From: Apus apus
Lineage: Eukaryota > Chordata > Aves > Apodiformes > Apodidae
Length of the DNA stretch: 64,000 nt
Reading direction: 5' to 3'
Assembly: GCF_020740795.1 (NCBI RefSeq)
Contig: NC_067285.1
Coordinates: forward strand, 92,091,152-92,155,151
Position 1 is the stretch's first letter. Each line of letters starts with the position of its first letter. A program made the position numbers and the translations under genes. Below the pieces are notes generated by a model that saw nothing but the letters and a program-made list of their open reading frames with translations, made no database searches and was not told the DNA's origin. Of the stretch, positions 1-12,257 are shown piece by piece.

Positions 1-117
1 ATTTTTTTCACGAATGTCATTTTCTATCAGCGTAATCACGCACTTTATGTGTAAAACCTCGGCTGTTTTTTTTCCCCTACTTGCCTTGTTGCCTGTAATT
101 TTCCTGCCTGTTTCCAG

Positions 118-146
118 TGAAGTCATCGGGGGCTGCAGAGCGGTGA
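118..146 (+). CDS. RELL1: Tentative last coding exon of RELL1 (C-terminal 9 codons)
   Basis: A long pyrimidine tract (about 64-114) ends in TTTCCAG at 111-117, a strong splice acceptor. With an incoming single base (phase 1), the exon would read V-K-S-S-G-A-A-E-R and stop at TGA 144-146. From memory the mammalian RELL1 tail is also nine residues after the same join (VK followed by seven residues), so length and first residues agree but the rest does not. The position fits synteny: in mammals RELL1 lies beyond C4orf19 and converges with it. RELL1 is a single-pass membrane protein related to the TNF-receptor family member RELT. All upstream exons are outside the window, so this call rests on the acceptor, the phase and gene order only. 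The DNA after the stop (147-260) is GC-rich and would be 3'UTR. Confidence 0.35.
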
Positions 147-610
147 GGCGTGGAGCCGCGGCGGCCGTGGGGAACAGAGGGCATCTGCTTCCGTGCACCT
201 CGCCAAGCTGCCACCACATGCAGTGGCAAAACAAACAGCTAACAAAGCTAGCTGGTGTTTGCTGGCACTGATGGCAGAGGGGCGTCACTTGAGAAAATGG
301 GAGGAAGACTAAAAAAGGATAGTAAGTGCAGCAGCAGTTTGAGACAAACTCTTTCCTCTTATTGTCACAAAATTGCTGCTTCTCCATGGGCGTCACTACG
401 TATCCAGTGAAATACCCAGGTAATGTGGTGTGGTTTTTGCATTGAGTAAGAAAGTACTTTGAAATTCAATGAGAATACTGAGTATTTAAATACTGGCCTT
501 CAGTATTTTAACACACTGTCAAAAAAATATCCTTTAAAAGCAGCAGTTTTAGGACACGGTTAAATACCCATAGTATTTCTCAAAACTTGTTTTTCAAGAA
601 TTCTACATAC

Positions 611-660
611 CTGTATGTGTATACACATAAACACACGTGTATGTGTGTGTAGAGAGAGAA
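611..660. repeat. TG/CA and AG simple repeat
   Basis: Alternating purine-pyrimidine stretch (GTATGTGTATACACATAAAC and similar) that passes into AGAGAGAG. Ordinary microsatellite. Confidence 0.7.
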
Positions 661-1446
661 GCAGTAACGTGATGTTTTCCAGCAGCTGCGACCAGGTTTT
701 GCATAGAGCAGCTGAAATATGTATTTGCTGGCAGTAGAGGGAGCTATTGAAGCTTTTATAAATGATTAAAAAAACTTGGAAAGTGTCTTAAGTGTGAAAA
801 AAACCCCAAACCAAACAACAAAAAAACAACACAAGCCCCCCCAATTTAATCAGAGATCTGTGGTGCCTCACTGTTTCTCAGCAATGCTGTTTTGCTGCCT
901 TGGAGGTAGGAGCCAGGTCTCCTGAGTCTCAGGAAAAGAAAGGGTTAGGCAGGTGCAGAGTGGTGCAGTTATTAAAAGGAACAAGGTAAACTTCTCCCTA
1001 AGCCAAATTTTTAATCAAAGCAATAAGGACAAACAGGATCTGTGTGGTGTATGTCAAAACAATAGCTCTGTGCATAAGCTGCTAATTAATGCTCATGCAT
1101 GATTCTGGAAAAGTAATTACCAGTCAGAGTGGATTATTTATATTACTTTGTAGGGCTTTTGATAATTTGTCTTGATTTTGATTAATGTTGAATCTTTAGT
1201 ACAGTTCTTTTTTGCAGATGCTAGCTGGATGTGTTTGGTATGTAAGTGTGCGTAAACTGGAGATGAATCGTTAAAAATTAACAACCAAAATGAGACAGTA
1301 GCACTGTTCTGGTAAAGTACAGGGTTGGTTTTATCTACCAAACTGAAATTTGTGGGGTTAAAAGTCTGGAATATTTCTTCCAGTTCTGGAGATGGATTCT
1401 GGAGAAACTCGTACCACTTTTGCCCACAGCAAAATGTCTTTGTGAC

Positions 1447-1495
1447 AGTTGGACTAGCTGACCACTGTAGGAGCCTTCCAACTGGAACAGTCTAA
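1447..1495 (+). mobile_element. Degraded CR1 3' end fragment
   Basis: The words GTTGGACTAGCTGACC and CCTTCCAACTGGAA match the conserved end of avian CR1 elements (TTGGACTAGATGACC ... CCTTCCAACC). Very short and diverged. Confidence 0.45.
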
Positions 1496-3434
1496 TCTGT
1501 TAATTCAGTGCATCTTGTATAGGAAATACTGGAATTTGCATGGATCTTACTTTGTTTTGAAGACTGTGTAAAAACGCTGATCTGAGGAATGTCCCTAAGT
1601 TCACATTATATCATTTTGTTTCTAAAAGAGGTTCCCAAATGAGAACTAACAGAAAGCAAAGCTTTACTTAGTTCTCAACCTGTGGACATGAGATGAAAAC
1701 AACCTAGGTTATGCATTCTTGGCCAGATCCCTACAGTTTGTCCTCAAATACTTCAACAGTATTATAATCTCATTCATACATTTATTTTGCTTGGTAGTCA
1801 TCTTGCCTTTGTCACTTACCTTTTCTTTTGGCTGAGTCTAGGTAAGTTAATTGCTATCACTTGGTACAACTCAAAGTGTTAAGAGCAAGAGATAGCATGT
1901 GTGATAACAGATGATTGAAAATCTGGCCATGCTTGAGGTTAAGGGAGTAGCTGAGGGTGTTGCCTTGCTCCTTTCTGCTTCTGCACTCCTATAAGATAAA
2001 GGTAATTTCTGGCTCAGGGTAAACAGCAGGGAGCTCCAGCCTTCACTTTGACATGGTTTTATTATGAGGTTGGTTCAGTACTTCAGTCAGTTGCCACCTG
2101 GCATAGTATTGGGATACTGTATTTCCTCAAAGACTTGTTTTCTGTTTTGCTATGGAAAAAAAAAAAAGTTTTTTTCAGTTGGTAATATACATTAATTGAA
2201 TTATGGAGTACAGAAAAAGCATAATAAATCCTGTTTAATCTATAATAATTTCAATCTAGATTCAGAGCAAAGAATGGTGTAACTTCCATAGTTTTGGTCA
2301 TAGTGGTTGTGAGATGACTGCTTGGGATCTATACTTCCACAATTGGATTAAAACCAAAACCAAGACATCCATCTACATACAAGGAGAGATATCATAATTC
2401 AAGATAATCTATTAAGATTCATTATTTCAGTGTACTTAAAATGTACAATACAGGCATTCGATACAATAAATGTATGAAATAACATATACACAGCTTTAAT
2501 AAATATTGAGATACTCTGTTTTCATTTAGAAAAAATGATTATGATACATTGGCAAGAATTAATATTTTGGAAAATTAAATCACATTTAGGAAATTGAAGC
2601 TACAAATACAGTGTAAGGTCAAGATTTATTTTAAAATTTTAAAGTCTGTTTCTCATTTAATCATTTAAATGATAATACAATTGGTATTTTAAGATTAAAG
2701 CAATCAGATCTGAAGTATCTTTTAGAAAATAATAGACTTTCTATTTCTGGATTTTATTTTTTAATGGGAAGTCTCCATAGCAACGCTTGCCCAGCTGATT
2801 GCCTTTGTTCTTTAAAAGGGGAAAAAAATTCCTAATGGAACGTACCTATTTCCAGGTTCCTGCTTTCTTCTTTAGGGTTTTGATTGCTGAACTGAAGAAT
2901 TCTGCAGTATCAAATTTTGGGTTCTTCTGTTGCTCTTGTAAACAACTTCCCCCATAACATTTTCTCCAGGAAAAAATTTACTTATTTGAGTTAAGTGGAC
3001 TGGGTTGTCTTCCATGCCTGTTGTCATAGCTGGAATATCTGCAGTGATCTGAAATATTTTTCGTAACCCACTGGTGACCCACGACTGAATGAGAAGATGC
3101 TAAGCTTACTCTTACTCTATGTCTCTTTGCTTATACATAGAAAGATTGCAGTTTCCCTTGAAGCTGTACTACTACCTTTGGAGAATAATGAGTAAAACAT
3201 TAGTTTCCAAGTTGCAAAATCTTGCACAGAAATACCAGTTCTTGTATTACTTTCCTATCCTGTTGCCTGTTCTTTATTGCTATGTATGTCTTCACCCTAC
3301 CTATATAGAGTTACATCAAATATAGAAACATTAAAAATAGGTATTGTCCAATCAGCTTCCTCATTAATTCCTTTTTTATCAAAGAAAAACTCAAACATTT
3401 AAGCTCTACTTAATAAATGAGCTCTCTAATTACA

Positions 3435-3586
3435 GGTTGAGTCACCATCCCTGGAGGTGTTTAAGGGTCGTTTGGATGTGGTGTTTGTGCGTATGGTTTA
3501 GGGAGAACTTTGTAGAGTAGGCATGATGGTTGGACTCAGTGATCACAAGGGTCTTTTCCAACCTGAATAGTTCTATGATTCTATAC
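3435..3586 (+). mobile_element. CR1 LINE, truncated 3' end
   Basis: Reads through the typical CR1 tail: CATCCCTGGAGGTGTTTAAG, then GGTTGGACTCAGTGATC, then CTTTTCCAACCTGAATAG, ending with TTCTATGATTCTATA, the CR1 terminal octamer repeat. It is 5'-truncated, as most avian CR1 copies are. It lies just beyond the expected 3' end of PGCKA1. Confidence 0.85.
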
Positions 3587-3954
3587 TGTTGACAAATACA
3601 TAGTTGGTGCTTTTTGCTTTTCGTATACCTAATGAAGGATATACCTAATGGTACTTCTTTTATGCAGCTGTTACATAATCAGAAAATACAGCACAAAAGT
3701 CACCAGATAATTTTTCATATGATTAAGAAAATTTATTAAGATTTTATAACAGACTTGAAAACTACAAAATTTTGGTGTAAGATGTCAAGCACTTCCTATT
3801 TCAACCATTAAGATCCCACTTTTGATGAAATGGCAGTACCAAGTTGGTCTGTAACTCCTTTGCTTCCCACAAGAAAGCTTAATGTACTAGTCTGAAGATC
3901 AGAGGAAGGGCAAATAACCCATGAATGCAGCTCTGATATTTTCAGGGCTTACAC

Positions 3955-3960
3955 TTTATT
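3955..3960 (-). terminator. Candidate PGCKA1 poly(A) signal (AATAAA)
   Basis: The plus strand reads TTTATT, so the minus strand carries AATAAA about 990 bases past the PGCKA1 stop codon. It is the first canonical hexamer downstream of the stop. A second lies at 3732-3737 and a weaker ATTAAA at 4497-4502. Which one is used cannot be told from sequence. Confidence 0.45.
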
Positions 3961-4947
3961 CAACTTGGAAGGCCAATCCCTTTCCTGCTGTAAATTTAAG
4001 AACTGCAGCAGAACCAGAGGTGGGTCCACACTGACTCTTGCTGTTGGTACATAAACAAAACAAGTCTTACTGGGGAAGTCTGAGACACAATCTGTTTGCA
4101 AACTGTATTAAGGCAAGTGATGTGTGCCTGGAAAATGCAGCAGAGGTCTCAGGCTGTAGTTTCACAGCAGTTTTAATCTATCCAAACTGGTAGGACTGAG
4201 TTTTGATCCCTCTCTAATGCCTCTGGTAGTGTATGTGCAATTGTTACATGAGCTACTTCAGCTCATTAAAGCAACAAAGTCAGCTACTCTCTTGGATTTG
4301 GGTAGGCTTCTGCTGTGTTAATGAACTGAAGTAGGTCACTTGGGGTATCAAAGCCCAGGAAAGAGATGAGGTAATCATTCTAATGCCAGCTGCACATGCA
4401 CAGATTTAGGCTTAATCTGTAAGGGAACCATAACCACAGTGAAGTGCAAGCCAAGCTGCCTTCCCTGTCTCATACTTAATAGAACTTCAGGTCAGTTTTA
4501 ATTTTTTGTGCTAACATGAGGAAAATCTGCAGTTTTTAACTCCATGGCTTCTATACTTCTGTTTTAAATAATGGAAGTTGTCTGAACCTGAAATATGCAG
4601 TGTGCACAAATCCTCTTAAGGATCAAAACCGAAGGAAATGTTAGCATTAGTTCAGGTGAGGTGGGTATACAGCAGAATTTCTTCTGTGTGGAAGAAATGA
4701 TGCTTTGCCATACTGGTTGGCTCCATAGAGAAAGTATTAGTATTGCCATTAGGCAAGGGAGCACTTCTGTACCTCAGGCAGTAGGAATTAAAATGCTGTC
4801 TAAAACAGCTGAAAGGACAGAGGTTTAGTCCCAACTCCTTTTATATATGCTGTTCATAACAGCTGTCCACGTGTGCTGTACATGTGTTCATATTGATCCA
4901 GAAATAAAATCTGGATCTTACCCAGAGTATTCGAAAGAAACATTAAT
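3961..4947 (-). other. PGCKA1: Probable PGCKA1 3'UTR
   Basis: Stretch between the TAG stop of PGCKA1 and the first AATAAA on the minus strand. It has only short chance ORFs and no recognisable repeat. Its extent is inferred from the hexamer alone. Confidence 0.5.
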
Positions 4948-5893
4948 CTAGTACTCGTCATCACCTTCCAGGTCTTCCCCTGCAGTTGCAGCTTCCAGTG
5001 CAGCCAGAGCTGCTGCTACTTCTGCATCTTCCTCCTCAGTTTCTCCATTGGTGTCTTTCTCACTGGCATGTGTGGGTGCCTGTGCTACTTTGGTAACAGC
5101 CACAGCAGTGATGCCACCAGGAGTGCCCTCACTCAGACTTGTGGAGTCAATTTTAAAAGGTTCAATACTGCTCTTCTTCATAAGCGAAGGTGGGGTTACA
5201 CAAAGGTCCTGGACCTGTATTGCTGAAGGCCAGGTGTTTTGGTCTGGATGTGCACAATGGACTGAAAAGCTATCTTTTTCAACACAGTTCCTGGTTTGAT
5301 TGCCATTTTGGAGATAATCAATATCTGGCAGTTGTATGGGATTGTTTTGTGTCTCCAGTATTGCACTTCCCTTTGGAAAGATGCTGTCTTCTGTAGACTG
5401 GGAGTTCCCATCTTGAATACTGTTTGGCTCATTGCAGGCTGCCTTCCTCTGCCTGCTTGTCTCTAGGGCAAGTTCTTGGCCAGACCTATTTGATTTGGTG
5501 TAAAAGTCTCTATTGGTGGCTGAAGAAAACTCTGGCTGGATGGATGTTCCCGGTTCACTGGTTTCTTTCACTGGGTTTGTGCTGGGATCGCGCATGCGGT
5601 GTGCTTCAGAGCAGGAGTTGCCACCATTGACTGCAACATCAGGCTTTGCAACACACTTCACGAGCCCATCCTCCTGAAAATCATTGCCTCCATGGTTCCA
5701 GAGAGGTTTTTTTGTGCTATTTACCTGATTTTTATTTTCTGTACTGTTTAGCTCATCCTTATGGAGTTCATTTTTGTGTTCTTGAATATCAGTATTCTCT
5801 TTGAATTTATTGCTGCCTTGCTCATTGTGTTTGTAGCTGTTTCCTTCATTAATGCATCCAGGCGATTGTACTTCTTCTGAATCAAAAATATAG
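4948..5893 (-). CDS. PGCKA1: PGCKA1 (C4orf19), main and last coding exon
   Basis: Ortholog of human C4orf19, renamed PGCKA1 for its association with PDCD10 and the GCKIII kinases (STK24/25/26 group); the molecular role is otherwise poorly defined. The exon starts after the acceptor TTACTCCAG (minus strand, AG at 5895-5894). Its first base completes a Ser codon split by the intron. It reads SYIFDSEEVQSPGCINEGNS near the N terminus, close to my memory of the mammalian protein, with a PDIDYLQNG block mid-way. The end is an acidic, alanine-rich, probably helical segment (AEVAAALAALEAATAGEDLE, then GDDEY and TAG at 4950-4948), the most conserved part. With the 32-nt exon at 6974-7005 it makes 325 residues, against about 314 in human. 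Most of the protein is polar, low in hydrophobics and likely disordered. A GTG-initiated frame from 5661 is misleading: coding continues upstream to 5893. Confidence 0.93.
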
Positions 5894-6973
5894 CTGGAGT
5901 AAGGAAAATTTGTAGAGGAAATGTTAATTATGCTGTTAATCTTTTTTCTAATTGTCTGGATTAAGCTTAATATTTCAGCTAGAGATCTTGAGGAACTGGT
6001 GTCACTAAGCTTTAACTGGAATCCTGAGAGTGGGCTACACTGAATGGAAATTCTGAACTGTGCTGCAGGCTGCTGTCTTCCAGGACTGACTAACTAACCC
6101 CTGCAGTGAGATTCACCAGGAGCATAGGGATTGTCAGAGTACCTTGTGCTGGGTTTTGCATGTTTCTAGCTTTATTTTTTATATGCTCTGGGGGGTTGAT
6201 TAAGAAATGAGTAGTCATCACATAGATTGTTAATTAATATGTCTTCATGTAGTTGCTAAAATACCTCCTTTTCCCTGGTGTTCTTCCGTTAGAGTCCTGG
6301 TTTGGTCCTTTTATTTTTATCCCCTCTTATTTTCTTTCTTAATTTTTCTTCTCACTCCTGACTTCTCCTCAACTGCTTCCAGAGCCTCTCTCTTTTCTTT
6401 ATCTCCCCTCTTTCTCTCATAGCACTGGTTTTCTTGCCATTTCCTTTCCTGTTCTAGAGGTGTGGCCAAGGGAAGGAGTAACTGTCAAATGATGCTGAAA
6501 TGTTGGTTTCCTAAAACTAGCTAGCCTTCCTCTTCAGGAAGACTTTTACTGTGGGAATTGTTCCAACAACTGACTGCATGTAAAAGCTGTGATGGAAGCA
6601 AGGATCTGTAGTTAGTTTTTATTGCTTAGGAGAGAGGGAGCATCTGACAAAGCTTGCTCCTTGTTCAACAGAATTGAGGGAAGCTCAAGCTACCTAAATA
6701 AGAAAAATCTTTGCTGTAGATGCGTTTTCAATGCCACACGTTTTTTCTGTGACATAGAAATTATAGCAATTTCCCTCAATTACAGTAAAACAAATGGAAA
6801 TCACAGGAAATCAGTATGCCTATGCTCTGGCATGACTTTAAAGGCACTGTAAACTTTGGGAAATCTCCAGCCTTGTAAATAGACTTGATTTAAGCAACAA
6901 GTGTAGGGGAGCACAGACTCATGCTTTAATGCATTTATTTTATGCAATCTAAGCAACTATTGTTCTGTTGTAC
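5894..6973 (-). other. PGCKA1: PGCKA1 intron between the two coding exons
   Basis: 1,080-bp intron in minus orientation: donor AG|GTACAAC at 6974/6973 and acceptor TTACTCCAG ending at 5894. It joins phase 2 to phase 2 and rebuilds a Ser codon (AG+C). A pyrimidine-rich stretch lies at 6290-6430 on the plus strand. No other gene is seen. Confidence 0.88.
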
Positions 6974-7021
6974 CTTTGTATCATTTTGCAGCACCTGCAC
7001 CCCATCTGGATTTTCTTTAAT
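6974..7021 (-). CDS. PGCKA1: PGCKA1 first coding exon with lipidation motif (ATG at 7005)
   Basis: A 48-nt micro-exon missed by ORF scans. On the minus strand, a CT-rich tract ending TTTTCAG (AG at 7023-7022) precedes ATTAAAGAAAATCCAG, then ATG at 7005-7003. It encodes MGCRCCKMIQ plus two bases of Ser and ends at donor AG|GTACAAC (6974/6973). The peptide is identical to my memory of the human C4orf19 N terminus, which settles both gene identity and start. Gly2 followed by Cys3, Cys5 and Cys6 is a classical N-myristoylation plus palmitoylation signature, predicting attachment to the inner face of membranes. Bases 7006-7021 are 5'UTR in the standard model, but they are also open in frame with the ATG (LKKIQ), which leaves room for an N-terminally extended isoform. 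Confidence 0.92.
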
Positions 7022-10000
7022 CTGAAAAGAGAGAGAGGGAAGGCAAGGGAGAGCGATAGTCAGTGAAGCATTGTAAAATTAATGTACAGGCAATTGCATT
7101 AAAAATTATGCTCATGTTTAGAAGGGTTTTATTAGGTAAAAGGAAAGACGCCTACAAAAGAATAGATGCAGTACAGTTCAACATCTATCCAGACTACCAT
7201 CTTGCATTGACAGTGGCCTTTAGTTTAGGGAAAAATCTGGGGAAGAAATTAACAGTTCTTAAAAATATAGTGGTTTTCTCTCAGAGTGTTTTCCTAAGCA
7301 CTTTTATAATTTAGAGACTCCTAAGTCAGAGAGTAGTGTTGTGGGTTGGTTGGTTGGTTGGTTTGGTTTAATGCAGTATGTTGCATTTGCATTTTACTAC
7401 AGTAAATTCTTCAGAGCCTGAGTAGAACTAGCAGAGTATTTGTGTTTGCTACATCTCTGTATACTGCAAGCTTACTGTGTATGTCACTGCCTGGCTCAGT
7501 GAGATGCCAAGAGCTTTCTGTTGCATGTTTCATATGCTAAGTCTTTTAATATGGGAAGACATAGTTTGCTAATTTGTGCACATAAGAATTTTAATATTCT
7601 GAATATAAAGTGAAGACAGATCTGAACATCCCAAAATCCTAGAAAAAAACATGGACTTGGGCTATGTTATTTCAAGCTAATCAACTTGGGACACGTTAAT
7701 ATGTTTTTGCCATTGTTATTCAGGCTCTCTTTTTCTCTTGATCTACAGCCTCACTTTTGCCATTGCCCAGGAACAGCAGATCACTTCCCATAAAGTAGAA
7801 ACTGATGATGCAAGGTCAGGGTATTTTCTAGAGTAATTTATTCACAAAACACCAAAGGAAAGTAGTATTGATTTATTCTTCCCAGGCCTTGCCCAAACTG
7901 CATGTCACTGATTATGTTAGCAGAAATTACAATCAAAACTCCATGTTACATGGGCTTAGTGTCTCACTGTTTTTTCCCCTCTAAAATCTGACCTCCTTTC
8001 GTGTCAGCAAAGAACAAAATGCCTGATGTCAAGCCTTGCATTCATAGAACCTCTGAGGGACTGCAGTCATTTAGCAGCTGGTTTTGGCTAGGGAATAGAT
8101 GCTCCTACCTATGCTTTTTGTCCTTGTCTGCATGTGAACTGTTCTGGAGCAGAAACTTCTATCTGGAGTAGCCAGCTTGTAGCTCAGTGCTTTTTGGGAT
8201 GGCTTATAAGCGAGCTGCTTTTCTTCCTCTGTGTTGGCTGTGCTTCTCTCTGTTCCTTAAATGCCCTCTGCCTTCCATCTCTGCTGATTTCATGCTGCGT
8301 TGTCACTTCCAACCCCTGGGTAATATCACAGTAGGAATTCTCATATAGGGTTTTTCATCTGAAGGGGATGCAATGACTGGTGAGGTGCTTGTGTGTACTG
8401 ACCTTCCTTATGTGCAGTTACTTTACAGTACAAAGCTGTTTGTACAGGTTTGACTAGGTACGGGGCTTATTTGAGCTCTCTGGTATCGCCATCTTTTCCA
8501 GCCGAAAAGGAATTCTTAACATAATTGTTTTGATCATGCTAAAAGCTGAATTAGCTATAGCCCTTCTTTAGGTTAAAACTAATTCAGTTGAGCTAAGCCC
8601 TGTGTGGACACTTTTTTGGTTTGACTTACATCTTTAGTTTTAGCTTAAACCTGCTTCTAAACTGAAGGAATTCTTGTTCTTTAAAGTTGACCAGCTGTTG
8701 ATAAACTCTAACTTCAGATCTCGTTGTGCAGGTAACTACGTGTTAGGTAAGTCACAGTATGATCTCTGTTCATGAGAAAAGACACGTGACTTGGCTTATG
8801 TTAAGCTTTTTTCTATGCAGGATGTTACCATCCCTCATGCTTGCCATAAGCTAAAGAGTATGCAAATATTATTTCAACTCTGCTAAGTCATGATGACTTC
8901 AATTGCTGTCAGTTGTCATGTGAGCCCACTGAAATGCCCACAGAGCCTTTGGCTTTGCTTTAAAGTTTGTAGGTTTGGTGAAACTAGTCTTGGTTTGTAT
9001 GCAGACCAGAGAACAGCTACATCTTCTAGTTGGGTGTGGGCACTTCAGGTCTGGCTGCTCCTGTTTAAAATTGTTTATGACAGATTTCTTACTCTGATTT
9101 AAAAATCACCAAAAGTCATAAATAAGAGCACAAAGTCTTCTCGTGGGTTTTAACCATTGGGAAGCACTAATTGCAGTCTTTTATTCTGTTGTAAAGACAC
9201 TTGTGATAAGCATAGAAAGCAATTATAAATGGAAATTACTGTTTTCATAGGAAGCACTTTCCTAGTTGTGGTCTTTTTTTTAATTATGGTTAGTGTTTGA
9301 ATTATCTCTGCAGCTACTGTGTTAAGCTTTTCCACTGAGTAGTTACAACTAGATCTGTCCTCTGGCATGAATAAACTATTACAAGTGGAAAATACTTTGT
9401 ATTATCTTATAAATTATTTCACATCCCTGAAAATAGGAATATGATGTTACAGTGTCATTTGTCTGAACACTGGTTTATTTTTTTTCCCCATGCTCTTTTC
9501 ATCTATATTTATAATAATCTTTCAAGTCAAGTTGGAAAATAATTCTGGGGAAAAAATTTCTTTTAAGCATGAAAAGGCATGCTTTAATCCTTTTATCTTT
9601 TGTTAGATACCTTGCTCTAAAGACTTGTGAGTGGTGTGATGCTTGCAGTTCCATTAATGGTTAAGTAGTATTAATAAGCTCCTGTCTGGAGCAGTTTAAA
9701 TGAAGCACATCCTGCAGACTTGCAACAAAAAAGGATGAGGGAGCCCAAGCAGCAGATAATGATACCTTATCTGATACCGATTTTGGAAACATTGCATCCT
9801 TTTATGTTCAAACTTTTTTTTGCATTTTTATAAAACAATTTTTGTTAGATATTCTGTCCTGCTAAATTGATTAGATAATCTCAGATGACTGTAAGGTGAT
9901 GTGGAATGCTCCCTTGCAGAACACCTGGGGGCTAATGATCCCAGAAAAGACTGCCTGTCTAAAGCAGCAGTAAAATGCTTGGCCTTAACATTTAGATCCT

Positions 10001-12257
10001 CGGAATTAAGATCAAACTGCCATTAATCCTAGACATCATTCTTTCTTAGTCATGAAATTCCTGAAGGCCTGTAAATTTCTGTCACTGATTATTATGCAGT
10101 CACTCAATCCTAAACATTAGTGTATCATCTGGTATGAAAGCTCTACTAAAATGTTAAGTACAGATATTACTTTCTTATTTGAGACATGCGCTGGAATGCT
10201 TGAAGTATTTACAGGAAGAAGATGGAGCTGTTCAGGTGAGAGGAATGAAGAAAGCCTAGAATTATGTCATTTTATTCCCTTAATTTTGAACTTAAGCTTT
10301 CCAGCCTTGAGTAGCTGCTGAATCTTCTAAATTGTGTCTCTAAGTCTGAACTTTTACCAGTTTCTACAAAATAATCAGATTCTTGCAACATGAGAGAGTA
10401 GCATAGCATTGTGTTTTACATACTCAATGTCAGTGTTTGCCTCAGTTAAAGTTAGAATACTTTTCTTCTGTGGAAGAGATGCAAGAGGCTCCAACTCAGT
10501 ATGCGTTTCCCGCAGCCAGCCCAGGAGAATTTTATTTGACCATGCTAAAGCCAGTCTAGGTATAATGTCTTTGCAATGTATTAAATGAATGTTCACAGAG
10601 AGTCCACGTAGATCTGATGTTATGAAAGAGTCACTTTCTTCCTTCAAAGGAAAATTATGTGAAGCACAACTATCTTAAAATCAGTTGGAAAAAATCCTCC
10701 TATGGTTATTAAGGAGGTAGTAATGAGACAAATTGAGTAGAGCAGAACACCAATCCCATCTGTAAAATATATCCATAAAACAAATACTGGAAAAAGGAGG
10801 CTGCTGAATATTTTTCTGGTGGCACCTGAAAAGAAAATGAAATGGAACTCTTCTTATAGTGTGAGACCTTGCTGAGCATAACAAGAATAGTATCTGACAA
10901 TGAAAACATAACCTTGCATTTCAAGCCGCAATGTGCTTCAAGCAAAGTCTGCTTTGCTTTATCAGATTTGAGAAGCACAATGTATCTGATTTTGAATTAT
11001 GTAACCACATAGCTTCTATCGTCTGTTTAAACTGAAGATGTGTTATGAATAAACAAAAGGTAAATGAAAGTCAGTGTCAGGAAAAGGGAAGGAGAAATAT
11101 TTTGGAGGAGTAAAAATGGCTTGATAACCTTTCTTAATGTTCTTGGAAGTTTACATAGAAACAGAAAAAGGCCAATCTTGGTTTTGTTCATGGTGTATTT
11201 TTTCTTAATTTTTTTTTTTTTTAAAACCTGACCAGGAATGGAGGCAGAAGGCTGAGGGGAGAGCATGTTAAAATAGCTTTTGTAGTAGGTCTTAAATTGA
11301 TGAAGTCTGGCTTCATTACTTTTGCTCTGAGTCATTCTTTGTAAGACAGTTGGGTGGTGTAGTTTTTGTTTGTTTGTTTTTCCTTCCCCACACCCTGGTT
11401 CTTTGTGCTTTTGCTGTTTATTTGCCTTTTCTCTGCCCTTCATCCTTTCTCACTCTAGATTAAAAAGTAAGGAGCTTGTTTTTTTCCTATGTGTGTGTTG
11501 GCTGGGCTGCTGAGACTGAATGATGCACCTCTCAGGGGCCTGGGGCACCACATATGCTTACTTTTTCCAGTGGAGGCACCTTTCAGGCCAGACCCTGCCG
11601 GTGTCTTCCCCATCAGTCTGCTGTGCTTTGTGCTCCTCAGTGAAACCTGTCCATTCTTAAGGTACCAGCCTGAGCTACCAGCCTCTTTGCAATGAACAGA
11701 AACCCTCACTCATAAAAATTAAGCCTGGCTGCCTCACTACTAACACAGACACAGTTTACTTAGTGAGGTTCTTTTTTTGCTAACGAGGTCTCTCGTGGAT
11801 GCTAAATGCTAACCAGCTAGGAGATGTATTCGGAGAATCAAATGCAGAAAGATAAAATATTTACAGAGAAGTATGTATAGAGGGAAGAGAAAGATTTTTG
11901 GGGTGGGTATAACCTTAGTGATCTCTAGCACTTGGCAAGCTTCTGCTAGTGGGTGGTGCAGTTTGCCTTCTGTGCCGAGTAGGCATTCACACCTCTCAGA
12001 AGCTTTCAGAGGCTGTCCTCAGGGTGTGCCAAGGTCTGAGAGAGGGTCAGGTGTGTCTAGGTTGGAGGAGGGAAGTGGTGCAATATGTTACTGAGGGGTG
12101 GAGGCAGAGGAACAATTGATCTGGGTGACAGATATATGAGGCACATAAAGATTGTGGGACAGATGGTAGAGCTGAGAGCTGTATTTAGAAATTTAGAAAA
12201 CTAGTAAACATACAGTAGGAAAAAAGTCACTAGTCTGTGATAGAAGGAGAGGATAAC
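7022..12257. other. Non-coding DNA, probably long 5' intron of PGCKA1
   Basis: No supported exon. It holds a GGTT-type repeat (7343-7370), a T14 run (11209-11222) and many chance ORFs of 60-140 codons without domain signatures. In mammals the 5' non-coding exon(s) of C4orf19 lie far upstream of the coding exons, so transcription through this stretch is plausible. Confidence 0.5.
7343..7370. repeat. (GGTT)n simple repeat
   Basis: GGTTGGTTGGTTGGTTGGTT followed by TGGTTT. Short microsatellite. Confidence 0.75.

Larger units (their letters stand above)
147..3434. other. Non-coding stretch; possible RELL1 3'UTR then intergenic DNA
   Basis: No convincing coding exon is seen. The first 120 bases are GC-rich and the rest is AT-rich. 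If the RELL1 exon is right, its 3'UTR occupies the left part; AATAAA-type hexamers on the plus strand occur near 2222, 2465 and 2500. It holds a TG/CA-AG simple repeat (611-660), an A/C-rich patch (797-842) and a decayed CR1 tail (about 1447-1495). Confidence 0.5.

Noticed and set aside
11027-11443. 138-codon lysine-rich frame on the minus strand
   Set aside because: Low-complexity composition, partly encoded by T-rich homopolymers on the other strand; no start context or domain.
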